The notes below the pieces were generated by a model. The model made no database searches. It had not been told where the DNA came from and was given only the letters and a program-made list of their open reading frames with translations. Below, in pieces: positions 47,052 to 56,424 of a DNA stretch of 64,000 nucleotides. Made by a program: the position numbers and the translations under genes. How positions within the stretch are numbered: position 1 is the first letter of the stretch; every line of letters begins with the position of its first letter. Origin of the DNA: Arsenicicoccus piscis (lineage in GTDB: Bacteria > Actinomycetota > Actinomycetes > Actinomycetales > Dermatophilaceae); the NCBI RefSeq assembly GCF_022568835.1, contig NZ_JAKZHV010000011.1:1-64000 (forward strand), read 5' to 3'.

Positions 47052-47849
47052 ATGAGCGATGTCCTCGAGTTCGCCGGAGTCACTGTCGTCCGGGGTCACA
47101 ACACCCTGCTCGACGAGGTCGACTGGGAGATCGAGGAGGGCCAGCGCTGGGTGGTGCTCGGCCCCAACGGAGCGGGCAAGTCCACCCTGCTCAACATCGC
47201 CTCCGCCCGGATGCACCCCACTCGCGGTGTGGCGGGGATCCTCGGGGACGTGCTCGGCGCGGTCGACGTCTTCGAGCTGCGGCCGCGCATCGGCTTCGCC
47301 TCCGCAGCGATCGCCGAGCGCATCCCGGGGGACGAGCTGGTCCGCGACGTGGTGCTGACCGCGTCCTACGGTCGGATCGGCCGGTGGCGGGAGGACTACG
47401 ACTCGTTCGACGCCGGTCGGGCCGACGAGCTGCTCGCCGCCCTCGGGGTCGACCACCTCGCGGACCGTCGCTTCGGCACCCTGTCCGAGGGCGAGCGCAA
47501 GCGGGTGCAGATCGCCCGCGCCCTGATGACCGACCCCGAGCTGCTGCTGCTCGACGAGCCGGCCGCCGGTCTCGACCTCGGCGGCCGCGAGGACCTCGTC
47601 GCGCGGCTGGCCGACCTCGCGGCCGACCTTGCCGCACCCGCGCTGGTCCTCGTCACCCACCACGTCGAGGAGATCCCGCCCGGCTTCACCGACGTGCTGC
47701 TGCTGCGCGACGGCAAGGTCGTCGCGGCCGGGCCGATCGAGCTCACCTTGACCGCCAAGAACCTCTCGGCCACGTTCGGCCTGCCACTCGAGCTGGAGCA
47801 GCACGGCGAGCGCTACTCCGCCCGGGCGGTCGCACCCGCCCAACCCTGA
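47052..47849 (+). CDS. Stand-alone ABC ATP-binding protein (ModF-like)
   Basis: A 265-residue ABC ATPase with Walker A GPNGAGKSTLLN, signature TLSEGERKRVQIA, Walker B LLLLDEPAAGLDLGG and H-loop LVLVTHHVEEIPPGF. The GFTDVLLLRDGKVVAAGPI end resembles ModF/YdbJ-type cytosolic ATPases more than exporters. No permease is adjacent. It may serve a transporter elsewhere, or act in the cytosol without a membrane partner. A leaderless promoter precedes it. Confidence 0.9.
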   Translation: MSDVLEFAGVTVVRGHNTLLDEVDWEIEEGQRWVVLGPNGAGKSTLLNIASARMHPTRGVAGILGDVLGAVDVFELRPRIGFASAAIAERIPGDELVRDVVLTASYGRIGRWREDYDSFDAGRADELLAALGVDHLADRRFGTLSEGERKRVQIARALMTDPELLLLDEPAAGLDLGGREDLVARLADLAADLAAPALVLVTHHVEEIPPGFTDVLLLRDGKVVAAGPIELTLTAKNLSATFGLPLELEQHGERYSARAVAPAQP

Positions 47850-47967
47850 CCCAGCGGCTGCGGGGATCAGCCGTCGGGAACCACCTGAGCGCCCCACTCG
47901 TCGCATCAGTAACACACGCGCCAAGCCCACAACGGTGGCACGGCCAACGGTGGCCTAGGAGGTCGGC

Positions 47968-48429
47968 ATGGAATGGTTCGCTGAGAACGGATGGCTGGCC
48001 TGGGTCGGGCTGGCCCTGGTCCTCGGAGCCATCGAGGCTGCGAGCGTCGACTTCTTCTTCATCATGTTCGCCGGCGGGTCGCTGGCGGGTGCCGTCGCCG
48101 CAGCGCTCGGGGCCGGATTCGCGCTCCAGGTCGTCGTGGCCGTCGTCGTCTCGGTCGGCCTGCTGGCCGGCGTCCGGCCGCTCGTCAAGAAGCGGTTCGC
48201 CTCCGCCCACGAGCTGTCGATCGGGGCCGGCTCCTACGTCGGTCGAGATGCCGCGGTGGTCGAGACGGTGACGCCCTCGAGCGGGCGGGTCAAGCTTGCG
48301 GGGGAGATCTGGTCGGCGCGCTCGGCGCCCGGGTCGCCCCCCATCGGTCCGGGTCAGCAGGTCCGGGTCATCTCCATCGAAGGGGCCACCGCCGTCGTCG
48401 CCGACGCCGAGGGTCTCGAAAGGATCTGA
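47968..48429 (+). CDS. NfeD-like membrane protein
   Basis: A 153-residue short NfeD. Membrane helices fill residues 8-75 (WLAWVGLALVLGAIEAASVD, then the VVVAVVVSVGLLAGV segment), followed by an OB-fold soluble domain (SIGAGSYVGRDAAVVETVTP to VRVISIEGATAVVADAEG). Such proteins accompany SPFH proteins in membrane microdomains and quality control. AGGAGG at 47957-47962 precedes the ATG. The SPFH gene follows after three bases. The 118 bases upstream contain no gene. Confidence 0.93.
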   Translation: MEWFAENGWLAWVGLALVLGAIEAASVDFFFIMFAGGSLAGAVAAALGAGFALQVVVAVVVSVGLLAGVRPLVKKRFASAHELSIGAGSYVGRDAAVVETVTPSSGRVKLAGEIWSARSAPGSPPIGPGQQVRVISIEGATAVVADAEGLERI

Positions 48430-48432
48430 GCC

Positions 48433-49656
48433 ATGCCGACTCTCATCGTCCTGGGACTCTTGGTCGTCTTCGCGGTCGTCATCATCGCCCGGACCATCAA
48501 GATCGTCCCCCAGCAGACGGCGCTGATCATCGAGCGTCTCGGTGGCTACTCGCGCACCTTGACCGCAGGCATCCACCTGCTCGTGCCCTTCATCGACAAG
48601 GTCCGCGCCAACATCGACCTGCGTGAGCAGGTCGTGAGCTTCCCGCCGCAGCCGGTGATCACCTCCGACAACCTGGTCGTCTCGATCGACACGGTCATCT
48701 ACTACTCGGTGATCGACGCCAAGTCCGCGGTCTACGAGATCGCCAACTTCATCCAGGGCATCGAGCAGCTCACCGTCACCACCTTGCGCAACGTCATCGG
48801 CTCCCTCGACCTCGAGCAGACGCTGACCTCGCGCGACCAGATCAACCAGCAGCTGCGCGGCGTCCTCGACGAGGCCACCGGCAAGTGGGGGATCCGCGTC
48901 AACCGGGTCGAGCTCAAGGCCATCGACCCGCCGCACTCGGTGCAGGACTCGATGGAGAAGCAGATGCGGGCCGAGCGTGACCGCCGCGCCGCGATCCTCA
49001 CCGCCGAGGGTGTCAAGCAGTCGCAGATCCTCACGGCCGAGGGTGAGAAGCAGTCGCAGATCCTGCGCGCCGAGGGTTCGGCGCAAGCCCGCATCCTCGA
49101 GGCCCAGGGTCAGGCGCGCGCCATCACCCAGGTCTTCGAGGCCATCCACCGCGGCAAGCCCGACCAGAAGCTGCTGGCCTACCAGTACCTCCAGGTGCTG
49201 CCGCAGCTGGCCCGCGGCGACGCCAACAAGCTGTGGGTCATCCCGTCCGAGCTGACCGAGGCCCTCAAGGGCATCGGGTCCGCCCTCGGCGGCAACGACG
49301 GCAAGGGTGGCGGCTGGGACGACTCGGAGCCGTGGTCGCCGTCGGACACCCCGCCGGCCGAGGACGTCTTCGCCTCGACGACCCTCCAGGACCCGGCGGA
49401 GGCGCTGCGCGAGGCGCGTCAGCAGGCCGAGAGCTCCGAGCGCGAGGCCGAGGGCCACACCAACCCGGTGCGCTCTCGCGGTCACGCGCCGGCACCCGTA
49501 GAGCCGGTCGCGCCCGCCACGGCGGCGCAGCCCACGGTCGCGCCCGCGCAGCCCGTGCAGTCCGACGTGGAGTCGCTGCAGCCCGGCGTCGAGCAGACCG
49601 ACGTCACCACCGAGCTGACCGACCGGCCCGACCAGAGCGAACCGCCCAGGTCCTGA
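48433..49656 (+). CDS. SPFH/band-7 protein (paraslipin/QmcA-like) with a long tail
   Basis: A 407-residue flotillin-like membrane scaffold. The N-terminal helix TLIVLGLLVVFAVVIIARTI anchors it. The SPFH domain starts KIVPQQTALIIERLGGYSRT, with FIDKVRANIDLREQVVSFPP and LDLEQTLTSRDQINQQLRG. A helical stretch with alternating Glu/Ala/Gln follows (KQSQILTAEGEKQSQILRAE), typical of QmcA. The last 130 residues are Pro/Ala/Glu-rich and disordered. Together with NfeD it is expected to form an oligomeric ring in the inner membrane that influences membrane protein turnover. Confidence 0.94.
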   Translation: MPTLIVLGLLVVFAVVIIARTIKIVPQQTALIIERLGGYSRTLTAGIHLLVPFIDKVRANIDLREQVVSFPPQPVITSDNLVVSIDTVIYYSVIDAKSAVYEIANFIQGIEQLTVTTLRNVIGSLDLEQTLTSRDQINQQLRGVLDEATGKWGIRVNRVELKAIDPPHSVQDSMEKQMRAERDRRAAILTAEGVKQSQILTAEGEKQSQILRAEGSAQARILEAQGQARAITQVFEAIHRGKPDQKLLAYQYLQVLPQLARGDANKLWVIPSELTEALKGIGSALGGNDGKGGGWDDSEPWSPSDTPPAEDVFASTTLQDPAEALREARQQAESSEREAEGHTNPVRSRGHAPAPVEPVAPATAAQPTVAPAQPVQSDVESLQPGVEQTDVTTELTDRPDQSEPPRS

Positions 49657-49665
49657 CCGCTCGAC

Positions 49666-49704
49666 CGACACCCGGCCCCCTGCCTCTAGGGTGGCCGGGT
49701 GTCG
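49666..49704. promoter_or_regulatory. 12-bp inverted repeat over the TSUP start codon
   Basis: CGACACCCGGCC (49666-49677) and GGCCGGGTGTCG (49693-49704) form a perfect 12-bp stem. The right arm contains the GTG start (49699-49701) of the next gene. It could be the terminator of nfeD-SPFH, or could hide that start codon in read-through messages. Confidence 0.5.
49687..49692 (+). promoter_or_regulatory. Leaderless -10 box for the TSUP permease
   Basis: TAGGGT ends six bases before GTG 49699 and lies in the loop of the inverted repeat 49666-49704. Confidence 0.5.
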
Positions 49705-50520
49705 TTGTTCGAAGCCCTGGTGATCGTGCTCGCCGGCCTGCTGGCCGGCACCATCAACACCGTCGTCGGCTCCGGCACCCTGATCACCTTCCCGACCCTG
49801 CTGTTCTTCGGCTACGCCCCGGTCGCCGCCAACGTTTCGAACACCTGGGGCCTGGTGGCCGCGGCGATCACGGGCGCGTGGGGCTACCGCCGCGAGATCC
49901 GCGAGACCCGCCACCAGATCGTCCAGCTGCTGCCGATGTCGATCATCGGCTCGATCATCGGCGCCCTGCTGCTGCTCGCGCTGCCCGCCGCGGCGTTCGA
50001 CGCGATCGTGCCGGTGCTCATCGCCCTCGCGCTGTTGCTGGTCGTCTTCGGTGGCCGGCTGAACGCGTGGGCGCAGCGCCACCGCGTCGAGGCTGAGACC
50101 GGGACCAAGACCGGGGGAGCGGCCACGGGCGCGGTCGGTGGTCCGGCGCTCTCGCGCGGCCGCCGGCTCGCCCTGCTGGGCGGCGTGTTCTTCGGCGGGA
50201 TCTACGGCGGCTACTTCGGGGCGGCCCAGGGCGTGCTCGTCATGGGGGTCATGAACGTCCTGCTGCCGCTGTCGCTGCAGCACCTCAACGCGATCAAGAA
50301 CATCCTCACCCCGTGCGCCAACCTGGTCGCGGCGATCGTCTTCTTCTTCGTCGCACGCGACCAGATCAACTGGGCGGTGGCCGGACTCATCGCGCTCGGC
50401 GCCTTCGGCGGCGGCTGGGTCGGAGCGCGAGTAGGCCGGTCGCTGTCACCGCAGGCGCTGCGCGCCACCATCGTCGTGATCGGGCTGGTGGCGATCGCCA
50501 AGCTCGTCGTCTTTCCCTGA
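49699..50520 (+). CDS. TSUP-family permease (TauE/SafE-like)
   Basis: A 273-residue membrane protein of the TSUP (sulfite exporter TauE/SafE) group with about eight helices in two repeats. Family landmarks are AGLLAGTINTVVGSGTLITF in TM1, FGYAPVAANVSNTWGLV, then GGVFFGGIYGGYFGAAQGVL and LNAIKNILTPCANLVAAIVF in the second half. Members move sulfite, sulfoacetate or other organic sulfur or carboxylate anions. The substrate here is not clear, and no sulfur gene is close. The ORF is clean. Confidence 0.93.
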   Translation: MSLFEALVIVLAGLLAGTINTVVGSGTLITFPTLLFFGYAPVAANVSNTWGLVAAAITGAWGYRREIRETRHQIVQLLPMSIIGSIIGALLLLALPAAAFDAIVPVLIALALLLVVFGGRLNAWAQRHRVEAETGTKTGGAATGAVGGPALSRGRRLALLGGVFFGGIYGGYFGAAQGVLVMGVMNVLLPLSLQHLNAIKNILTPCANLVAAIVFFFVARDQINWAVAGLIALGAFGGGWVGARVGRSLSPQALRATIVVIGLVAIAKLVVFP

Positions 50521-50524
50521 CCAG

Positions 50525-50530
50525 TAGCCT
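50525..50530 (+). promoter_or_regulatory. Leaderless -10 box for the SpoU methyltransferase
   Basis: TAGCCT ends six bases before GTG 50537. Confidence 0.45.
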
Positions 50531-50536
50531 GAGCCG

Positions 50537-51347
50537 GTGCCGATCGAGATCACCGACCTTCGCGACGAACGGCTCGCGGACTATACCTCCCTCACCGACG
50601 TGGCGCTGCGCCGCAAGCTGGAGCCCGAGCGAGGGCTCTACCTCGCCGAGAGCGAGAAGGTGATCCGCCGGGCGCTGGCCGCCGGGCACCGGCCCCGCTC
50701 GCTGCTGATGGCGCGGCGCTGGCTGACCGATCTCGCCGACGTCGTCGCGGACGCCGAGCGCGACGACGTGCCCGTCTTCGTCGGGGACGCCGCCGTGGTC
50801 GACGAGGTCGCCGGCTTCCACCTGCACCGCGGCGCGATCGCCGCCATGCACCGGCCCGAGCTGCCCTCGGTCGAGTCGGTGATCGCGTGTGCTCGTCGGG
50901 TCGTCGTGCTGGAAGACATCGTCGACCACACCAACGTCGGAGCGATCTTCCGGTCCGCCGCGGCCCTCGGCGTCGACGCCGTCCTGGTGACGCCGCGGTG
51001 CGCCGACCCGCTCTACCGGCGCGCGATCCGGGTGTCGATGGGCACGGTGTTCCAGGTCCCGTGGACGCGGCTGGGACAGTGGCCTTCGGGGCTGGACACC
51101 TTGCGGGACAACGGGTTTCACGTCGCGGCGATGGCGCTGTCCGAACGGTCCATCACCCTAGACGAGCTCGCCGCCGCAGCCGCACGACCGGCTCGCGCTG
51201 GTCATGGGCACCGAGGGCGACGGGCTGTCCAGACGGGCCCTCGCCGGCGCGGACACGGTCGTGCGGATCCCGATGGCCGGGGGCGTCGACTCGCTCAACG
51301 TCGCCGCGGCCAGCGCCGTCGCGATGTGGGCGCTGCGCTCGGCCTAG
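50537..51347 (+). CDS. SpoU/TrmH-family RNA 2'-O-methyltransferase, frameshift near 51180
   Basis: A SPOUT-fold enzyme that methylates ribose in rRNA or tRNA using SAM. The first frame contains LYLAESEKVIRRALAAGHRP (substrate-binding domain) and then VVVLEDIVDHTNVGAIFRSA and LVTPRCADPLYRRAIRVSMG, which are motifs 1 and 2. After ITLDELAAAAA the frame is lost. The right continuation, one base over, is PHDRLALVMGTEGDGLSRRA and PMAGGVDSLNVAAASAVAMW, ending TAG 51345. One extra base in the GCCGCCGCAGCCGCA run explains this. Repaired, it has about 269 residues. The stop shares CTAG with the convergent next gene. As printed, the knot region that binds SAM is out of frame. Confidence 0.9.
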
Positions 51348-52384
51348 CGCAGCCCGAGGTGGTCGCCGAGCAGCGCGAGCGCGTCCGGCATCCACTCGTC
51401 CGGCTGGTCCGCGACCCGTCGGCGGAGCTCGGCGAGATCGACCCAGGCGCCCCAGTCGACCTCGCTCGGCTGGTGGCGGATCGGGCCGTCCCAGGTCGTC
51501 GTGAACAGGTGAGCCACGTAGCGCGTGGCCTGGTCCTCGAAGAACCCGGTGGCGAGCGGCTCCAGCGGTGCGCCGGTGATGCCCAGCTCCTCGGCGAGCT
51601 CGCGCTGGGCGGACGCCAGCGGTTCCTCGCCCGCCTGCAGCACGCCGCCGGCGCACAGGTCGTAGCGCCCCGGGTAGACGTCCTTGGTGGCCGTGCGCCG
51701 ATGGATGTAGACCCGCCCCGCGGGGTCGCGGACCACGATGCCGGTCGCCGCGTGCAGCAGGTTGCGCCGCCGCACCTGCGAGCGCGGCGCGACGCCGATG
51801 ACGGTGCCGTCGGGGGCGCAGAGGTCGACGACCTCCTCCGCCGGTCCGGGCACCCACTCGAAGGTCAGCTCGTCGCGGATCGGCACACCGTGCGCGTCGG
51901 CTGCGGGGATGTCCTTCCCGTGGGCGACGCGGGAGCGGTCGACGGCGTCGAGGTCGATCCGCGCCAGCCGCATGCCGCGCCGGGTGTAGAACCCGATGGC
52001 GCGCACGTTGTTGGCGGTCGTGACCAGGTAGGCGCGGGCACCCCGCTCGACGGCCAGCTCGAAGAACGCGTAGAGCAGGGCGGTCCCGGCGCCCGGTGCG
52101 AGGGAGTCGAGCGTGTCGGCTTCGAGCTCGGGCGCCTCGGGGGTGCCGGCGTCGCGCCAGGTCAGCAGCCCGACCGGGGCGCCGTCACGCTCGGCGACGA
52201 AGGCCGGCAGCGTGGTCGCGTCGAAGAGGTCGTCGTGCACGGCGATCTGCGACGACCCCCACGCCAGGGTGAGGGTCATCCGGATCCAGCGCCGGTCGCG
52301 GTCCGTCGCCGGTCGGACCGTGACCGCCGACGCGACGACCGACTCGACTGACGACTCGCCCGACGAGTCCACCGGCGCCGCCAC
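51344..52384 (-). CDS. GNAT-Nudix fusion protein
   Basis: A 346-residue two-domain protein. Residues 15-160 form a GNAT acetyltransferase (FVAERDGAPVGLLTWRDAGT, then LAPGAGTALLYAFFELAVER as the acetyl-CoA loop, and NVRAIGFYTRRGMRLARIDL). Residues 185-340 are a Nudix hydrolase of the YfcD/isopentenyl isomerase-like group (EEVVDLCAPDGTVIGVAPRS, HAATGIVVRD). The Nudix box GGVLQAGEEPLASAQRELAE followed by ELGI has all key residues. Five bases separate it from the upstream guaB1 stop, so it is second in a guaB1 operon. Substrates are unknown. Confidence 0.92.
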   Translation of the reverse strand: MAAPVDSSGESSVESVVASAVTVRPATDRDRRWIRMTLTLAWGSSQIAVHDDLFDATTLPAFVAERDGAPVGLLTWRDAGTPEAPELEADTLDSLAPGAGTALLYAFFELAVERGARAYLVTTANNVRAIGFYTRRGMRLARIDLDAVDRSRVAHGKDIPAADAHGVPIRDELTFEWVPGPAEEVVDLCAPDGTVIGVAPRSQVRRRNLLHAATGIVVRDPAGRVYIHRRTATKDVYPGRYDLCAGGVLQAGEEPLASAQRELAEELGITGAPLEPLATGFFEDQATRYVAHLFTTTWDGPIRHQPSEVDWGAWVDLAELRRRVADQPDEWMPDALALLGDHLGLR

Positions 52385-52389
52385 GAGGG

Positions 52390-53913
<1,524 letters not shown>

Positions 53914-53927
53914 ACGACTCAGGCGAC

Positions 53928-54920
53928 TCAGACGTCGACCTCGGAGAGCAGGGCCGGCACGTTGTCGGCGGAGGTGGCCGCCTCGAGCCGCGCGACCTTG
54001 GCCTCGTCGAGGAAGATGCCGGCGAGCTGCTGCAGCAGCGCGAGGTGGTCGTCGCCCATGCCGGCGATGCCGACGGCGAACTTCACCTCGTTGCCGTTCC
54101 AGTCGATGCCCTGCGGGTAGCGGACGAACGACAGCGTCGTCTTCTTGATCGCCGACTTGGCCTCGTTGGTGCCGTGCGGGATGGCGAGCAGGTTGCCGAC
54201 GTAGGTCGACACCGAGCGCTCGCGCTCGTGCATGGCGTCCACGTAGGACGGGTCGACCGAGCCGCTCGCCACGAGCAGGCGACCGGCCTCGGTGATGGCC
54301 TCGTCCCGGCTGCGGGCCGAGCCCTCGAGCACGATCGACTCGCGGCTGAGCAGGTCCGAGGTGGCCGGACCGGCGGCAGCACCGGCACCAGCGGCAGCAC
54401 CCGCAGCACCCGCAGCAGGGGCCGCCGCAGCGGCGTGCTGGTCGGTGCCACCGTCACGGTTGGTCGACTCCAGCAGCTCGACGACCTGGTCGTACTTCGG
54501 GGAGTTTATGAAGTTGTCGACCGTGACGAGGACGGCAGAGGGCACCCGGGGACCGGCGCGGTCGGCGAGGTCCTGGTGGGTGATGATCAGGTCGAACTCG
54601 TCCTGCAGGTTCGAGATCGCCTTGTTGACGACGGTGACGTCGCCGAAGCCGGCGGCCTGGATCTTGCGGCGGAGCACCGAGGCGCCCATGGCCGAGGAGC
54701 CCATGCCGGCGTCGCAGGCGAAGACGATCTTGTGGATCGGGCCCTGGTGGTCGCCCGCGGCGACGGCACCCGCACTCGCAGCCGCACCTCCGGCAGCGGC
54801 GCCGCCGGTCAGCATGCTGGAGACGGACGACTTCTTGCCCTTCATCGACTCCATCTGCGCGGTGGCGGCCGAGAGGTCACCCGCGTCGTCGGACTTGTCG
54901 GTCTTGAGCAGCAGCGAGGC
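53928..54920 (-). pseudogene. mtlA: Mannitol PTS enzyme II, C-terminal B and A domains; C domain lost
   Basis: The readable part is EIIBA of a mannitol-type PTS. EIIB has the phosphocysteine in IVFACDAGMGSSAMG. A Ala/Gly-rich linker of about 30 residues joins it to EIIA, whose active histidine lies in LLAIPHGTNEAKS, followed by GNEVKFAVGIAGMGDDHLAL. Before the usual start of this domain pair the frame continues into LLLKTDKSDDAGDLSAATAQ, the end of the EIIC membrane domain. It then meets foreign sequence at about 54920. So the 330-350 residue EIIC (the sugar channel) is missing. If an ATG at 54854 starts translation, only soluble EIIBA would be made, which cannot transport by itself. Confidence 0.9.
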
Positions 54921-55792
54921 ACGAGGTGGCCGGTGAGGTCGTCGAGGTCGGCGCCGAGGCCCTCGGTGGCTTCGCGGTGGGCGACCGCGTCCAGTCCATC
55001 GCCGCGGTGCCGTGCGGGGACTGCTACGAGTGCAAGAAGGGCTGGATGGAGGTCTGCCAGAACCAGACGTCCGTGGGCTACCAGTACGACGGCGGCTTCG
55101 CCGAGTACATGATCGTCCCCGAGCAGGTGCTCAAGGTCGACGGCCTGAACCGCATCCCGGACAACGTGGGCTTCGACGAGGGGTCCGCCGCCGAGCCCTT
55201 CGCCTGCGCCATCAACGCCCAGGAGCAGCTCGGCATCGAGGAGGGTGACTTCGTCGTCGTCTTCGGCGCCGGCCCGATCGGCTGCATGCACATCCGCATC
55301 GCCCGCGGCGTCCACAAGGCCGGCACCATCGTCCTCGTCGACGTCAACGCCGAGCGGCTGAAGATGTCGGCCGACGCCGTGCAGCCCGACGCCACGATCG
55401 ACGCCTCGAAGGTCGACGTGGTCGCCGAGGTGATGAAGATGACCGACGGCCGCGGCGCCGACGTCATCATCACCGCCACCCCCGCCAACGTCACCCAGGA
55501 GCAGGCCATCTCGATGGCGGCCCGCAACGGCCGGATCTCGTTCTTCGTCGGCCTGCCCAAGAACGACCCCTACATCCAGTGCGACTCCAACCTCGTGCAC
55601 TACCGCCAGCTGCACATCCACGGGGCCAACGGCTCGTCGCCGGCACACAACAAGCGGGCCCTCGAGTACATCTCGACCGGTCAGGTGCCGGTGAAGGACC
55701 TGATCACCAAGCACATCCCGCTCGAGGACGTGCTGCAGGCGTTCGACATCGTCGCTAAGGGCGAGGCCATCAAGGTCACCGTCGAGCCGTAG
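54921..55792 (+). pseudogene. Zinc-dependent polyol dehydrogenase, N-terminus lost
   Basis: A medium-chain zinc dehydrogenase of the sorbitol/L-iditol/threonine dehydrogenase type, starting abruptly at HEVAGEVVEVGAEALGGF, that is at the catalytic GHE histidine. The first 60 or so residues, including the catalytic CGSD cysteine, are absent. Structural zinc cysteines are CGDCYECKKGWMEVC, NAD-binding sequence is VVVFGAGPIGCMHIRIARG, and GRGADVIITATPANVT follows. The missing part coincides with the break in the adjoining PTS gene, which is divergent. Without the catalytic cysteine the enzyme as printed is dead. If the join is artefactual, a normal 345-residue gene exists in the genome. A hairpin terminator follows. 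Confidence 0.88.
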
Positions 55793-55818
55793 CAGTCGAG
55801 CCACAGCACTCGAACCAC

Positions 55819-55851
55819 ACGAAGCGAGCCCGGTCACCGGGCTCGCTTCGT
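55819..55851. terminator. Convergent hairpin after the zinc dehydrogenase
   Basis: ACGAAGCGAGCCCGG and CCGGGCTCGCTTCGT form a perfect 15-bp stem with loop TCA, 26 bases past the dehydrogenase stop and 14 bases past the PEBP stop. It should end both convergent messages. Confidence 0.85.
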
Positions 55852-55865
55852 CGTTGGTAGCGCTG

Positions 55866-56411
55866 CTAGAAGGAGTAGAGCCCGGTGATCGTGCCGCGGG
55901 CCAGCAGGTGCGACCCGATGGTGAACGCCGTGGCAGCACCGCTCGCGGTGTCGTCCAGCCCGAGGTCGTCGGTGTCCAGCGCGTGCACGGCGAAGATGTA
56001 GCGGTGCGGCCGGTCACCCTGCGGCGGGGCCGCGCCACCGAACGCCTTGATGCCGTAGTCGCTCGCCATCATGAACGCGCCCCGCGGCAGGTGCTTGCCG
56101 AACTCCGCGCCCGCGTCCTCGGGCAGGCTGGTCGTGTCGGCGGGCAGGCCGACCAGCAGCCAGTGCCAGAAGCCGCTCGGCGTGGGCGCGTCGGCGTCGA
56201 AGCAGGTGACGGCGTAGCCCTTGGTGCCCTCGGGGGCGCCGGACCAGGACAGATGGGGAGAGACGTTGCCGCCCTCCATCCCCCACGAGTCGAAGACCTG
56301 GGCCTCGCCGAGCGTGTCGCCGTCGGCGAAGGTCTCGCTGGTGACGGTCAGCGACGGGACCTGGGGGAGCAACGAGTAGGGATCGGGGGCGATCGGTCGG
56401 TCGAGATCCAT
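55866..56411 (-). CDS. YbhB/YbcL-family PEBP-like protein
   Basis: A 181-residue phosphatidylethanolamine-binding-protein homologue. It has VFDSWGMEGGNVSPHLSWSG (ligand-site loop), YAVTCFDADAPTPSGFWHW with the conserved D-x-D-A-P, and GDRPHRYIFAVHALD. Bacterial YbhB proteins are cytosolic, and some are linked to kinase control or phosphate ligands; the role here is unknown. A TAGGGT box lies seven bases before ATG 56411. Confidence 0.93.
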   Translation of the reverse strand: MDLDRPIAPDPYSLLPQVPSLTVTSETFADGDTLGEAQVFDSWGMEGGNVSPHLSWSGAPEGTKGYAVTCFDADAPTPSGFWHWLLVGLPADTTSLPEDAGAEFGKHLPRGAFMMASDYGIKAFGGAAPPQGDRPHRYIFAVHALDTDDLGLDDTASGAATAFTIGSHLLARGTITGLYSF

Positions 56412-56418
56412 GGACCCG

Positions 56419-56424
56419 ACCCTA
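56419..56424 (-). promoter_or_regulatory. Leaderless -10 box for the PEBP gene
   Basis: TAGGGT on the minus strand ends seven bases before ATG 56411. It overlaps the last bases of the SorC-type regulator gene. Confidence 0.45.

Noticed and set aside
54360-54430. GCAGCACC-type repeat in the PTS gene
   Set aside because: It encodes the Ala/Gly-rich EIIB-EIIA linker in frame, and such linkers are common.
54842-56038. 398-codon minus-strand frame across the mtlA/dehydrogenase junction
   Set aside because: It is antisense to the dehydrogenase and only continues by chance over the join.
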